The notes under the pieces were generated by a model. The model ran no database searches. It was given only the letters and a program-made list of their open reading frames with translations, and had not been told where the DNA came from. A stretch of 5,259 nucleotides of DNA from DATFYP01 sp035626235 (GTDB taxonomy: Archaea; Thermoproteota; Nitrososphaeria; Nitrososphaerales; Gagatemarchaeaceae). Position 1 is the stretch's first letter. Each line of letters opens with the position of its first letter. The stretch is from the NCBI GenBank assembly GCA_035626235.1, contig DASPOB010000034.1, positions 1-5,259 of the forward strand, read 5' to 3'. Made by a program: the position numbers and the translations under genes. This document shows positions 5,062 to 5,259 of the stretch, one piece after another.

Positions 5062-5259
5062 TTGAGACGCGTCATAGTCGCCAACCTTACGTCGCTCGAC
5101 GGTTTCATCGCAGGACCAAAAGGCGAACTGGGCTGGTTCGTCCAGGAGGGCTTTCTCACCGACACCGAATACGGGGAGTACGCCCGGGAATTCAATTCGT
5201 CGATCGGCGGCATGTTGCTCGGGCGCAAGACATACGAGGACTGGGTGGGTTACTGGCCC
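5062..5259 (+). CDS. Dihydrofolate reductase-like RibD C-terminal family protein, 5' part
   Basis: The first 66 residues of a protein cut by the right edge. The opening RRVIVANLTSLDGFIAG (2-18) is the hallmark first strand and loop of the DHFR/RibD C-terminal superfamily. GWFVQEG (24-30) follows, and MLLGRKTYEDWVGYWP (51-66) is the second conserved block, in which 'LGRKTYE' helps bind NADPH in related enzymes. Members are usually 180-200 residues, so about one third is visible. Single-domain members are NAD(P)H reductases of mostly unknown substrate; bacterial and archaeal annotations often say 'dihydrofolate reductase family' without proof of folate use. The start is TTG at 5062, chosen because the family begins two or three residues before the VIV strand. 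No clear Shine-Dalgarno sequence or TATA box was found; GATACATTGAAAA near 5020-5032 is a weak candidate promoter. Confidence 0.85.
   Translation, partial: MRRVIVANLTSLDGFIAGPKGELGWFVQEGFLTDTEYGEYAREFNSSIGGMLLGRKTYEDWVGYWP

Noticed and set aside
4899..5228. A 109-codon minus-strand open frame opposite the reductase-like gene
   Set aside because: It is antisense to the conserved DHFR/RibD frame and its own sequence is low in structure and family-less.
1..5259. CRISPR array
   Set aside because: No regularly spaced direct repeats of 20-40 bases were seen anywhere in the window.

Overview
This GC-rich window most likely comes from an archaeon. Four genes have TATA-like boxes at archaeal spacing. 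Three of these boxes (before 1679, before 3463 and, on the minus strand, before 4744) lie about 25-28 bases ahead of the start codon, which implies leaderless mRNAs. The protein families also fit: an AN1 zinc finger fused to a site-2 protease, a DUF996 membrane protein and a PIN/ribbon-helix-helix toxin-antitoxin pair. The sequence alone does not fix the lineage; a Thermoproteota/Nitrososphaerota-type or Thermoplasmatota-type genome is a guess.

Layout. The left edge (1-434, minus) is the 5' part of a DDE transposase gene that runs off the window. Next, on the same strand, is a complete membrane metalloprotease of the M50/site-2 protease family with an N-terminal AN1 zinc finger (550-1356). 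A gap of about 320 bases holds its promoter and the promoter of a divergent plus-strand cluster.

The cluster (1679-3373) has three tightly packed genes whose products I do not recognise from any named family. The first is mainly helical with a disordered tail, the second has a disordered head and a helical body, and the third is small and alternates strands with a C-terminal helix, loosely like a SecB-type export chaperone. The stop of the first gene and the start of the second share a base. A perfect hairpin separates the second and third genes. A DUF996 four-helix-type membrane protein (3463-4071) follows on the same strand from its own leaderless promoter and ends in a hairpin plus T-run terminator.

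Converging on it from the right is a complete VapBC-type toxin-antitoxin operon (minus, 4744 down to 4132), with a strong TATA box and operator-like repeats over its start. After about 320 bases without a convincing gene, the right edge (5062-5259, plus) is the start of a dihydrofolate-reductase-like RibD C-terminal family protein.

The transposase and the toxin-antitoxin pair mark this as a partly mobile or accessory neighbourhood. The best candidate for an undescribed system is the three-gene cluster, possibly acting at or near the membrane with its DUF996 neighbour. That functional link is inference only.
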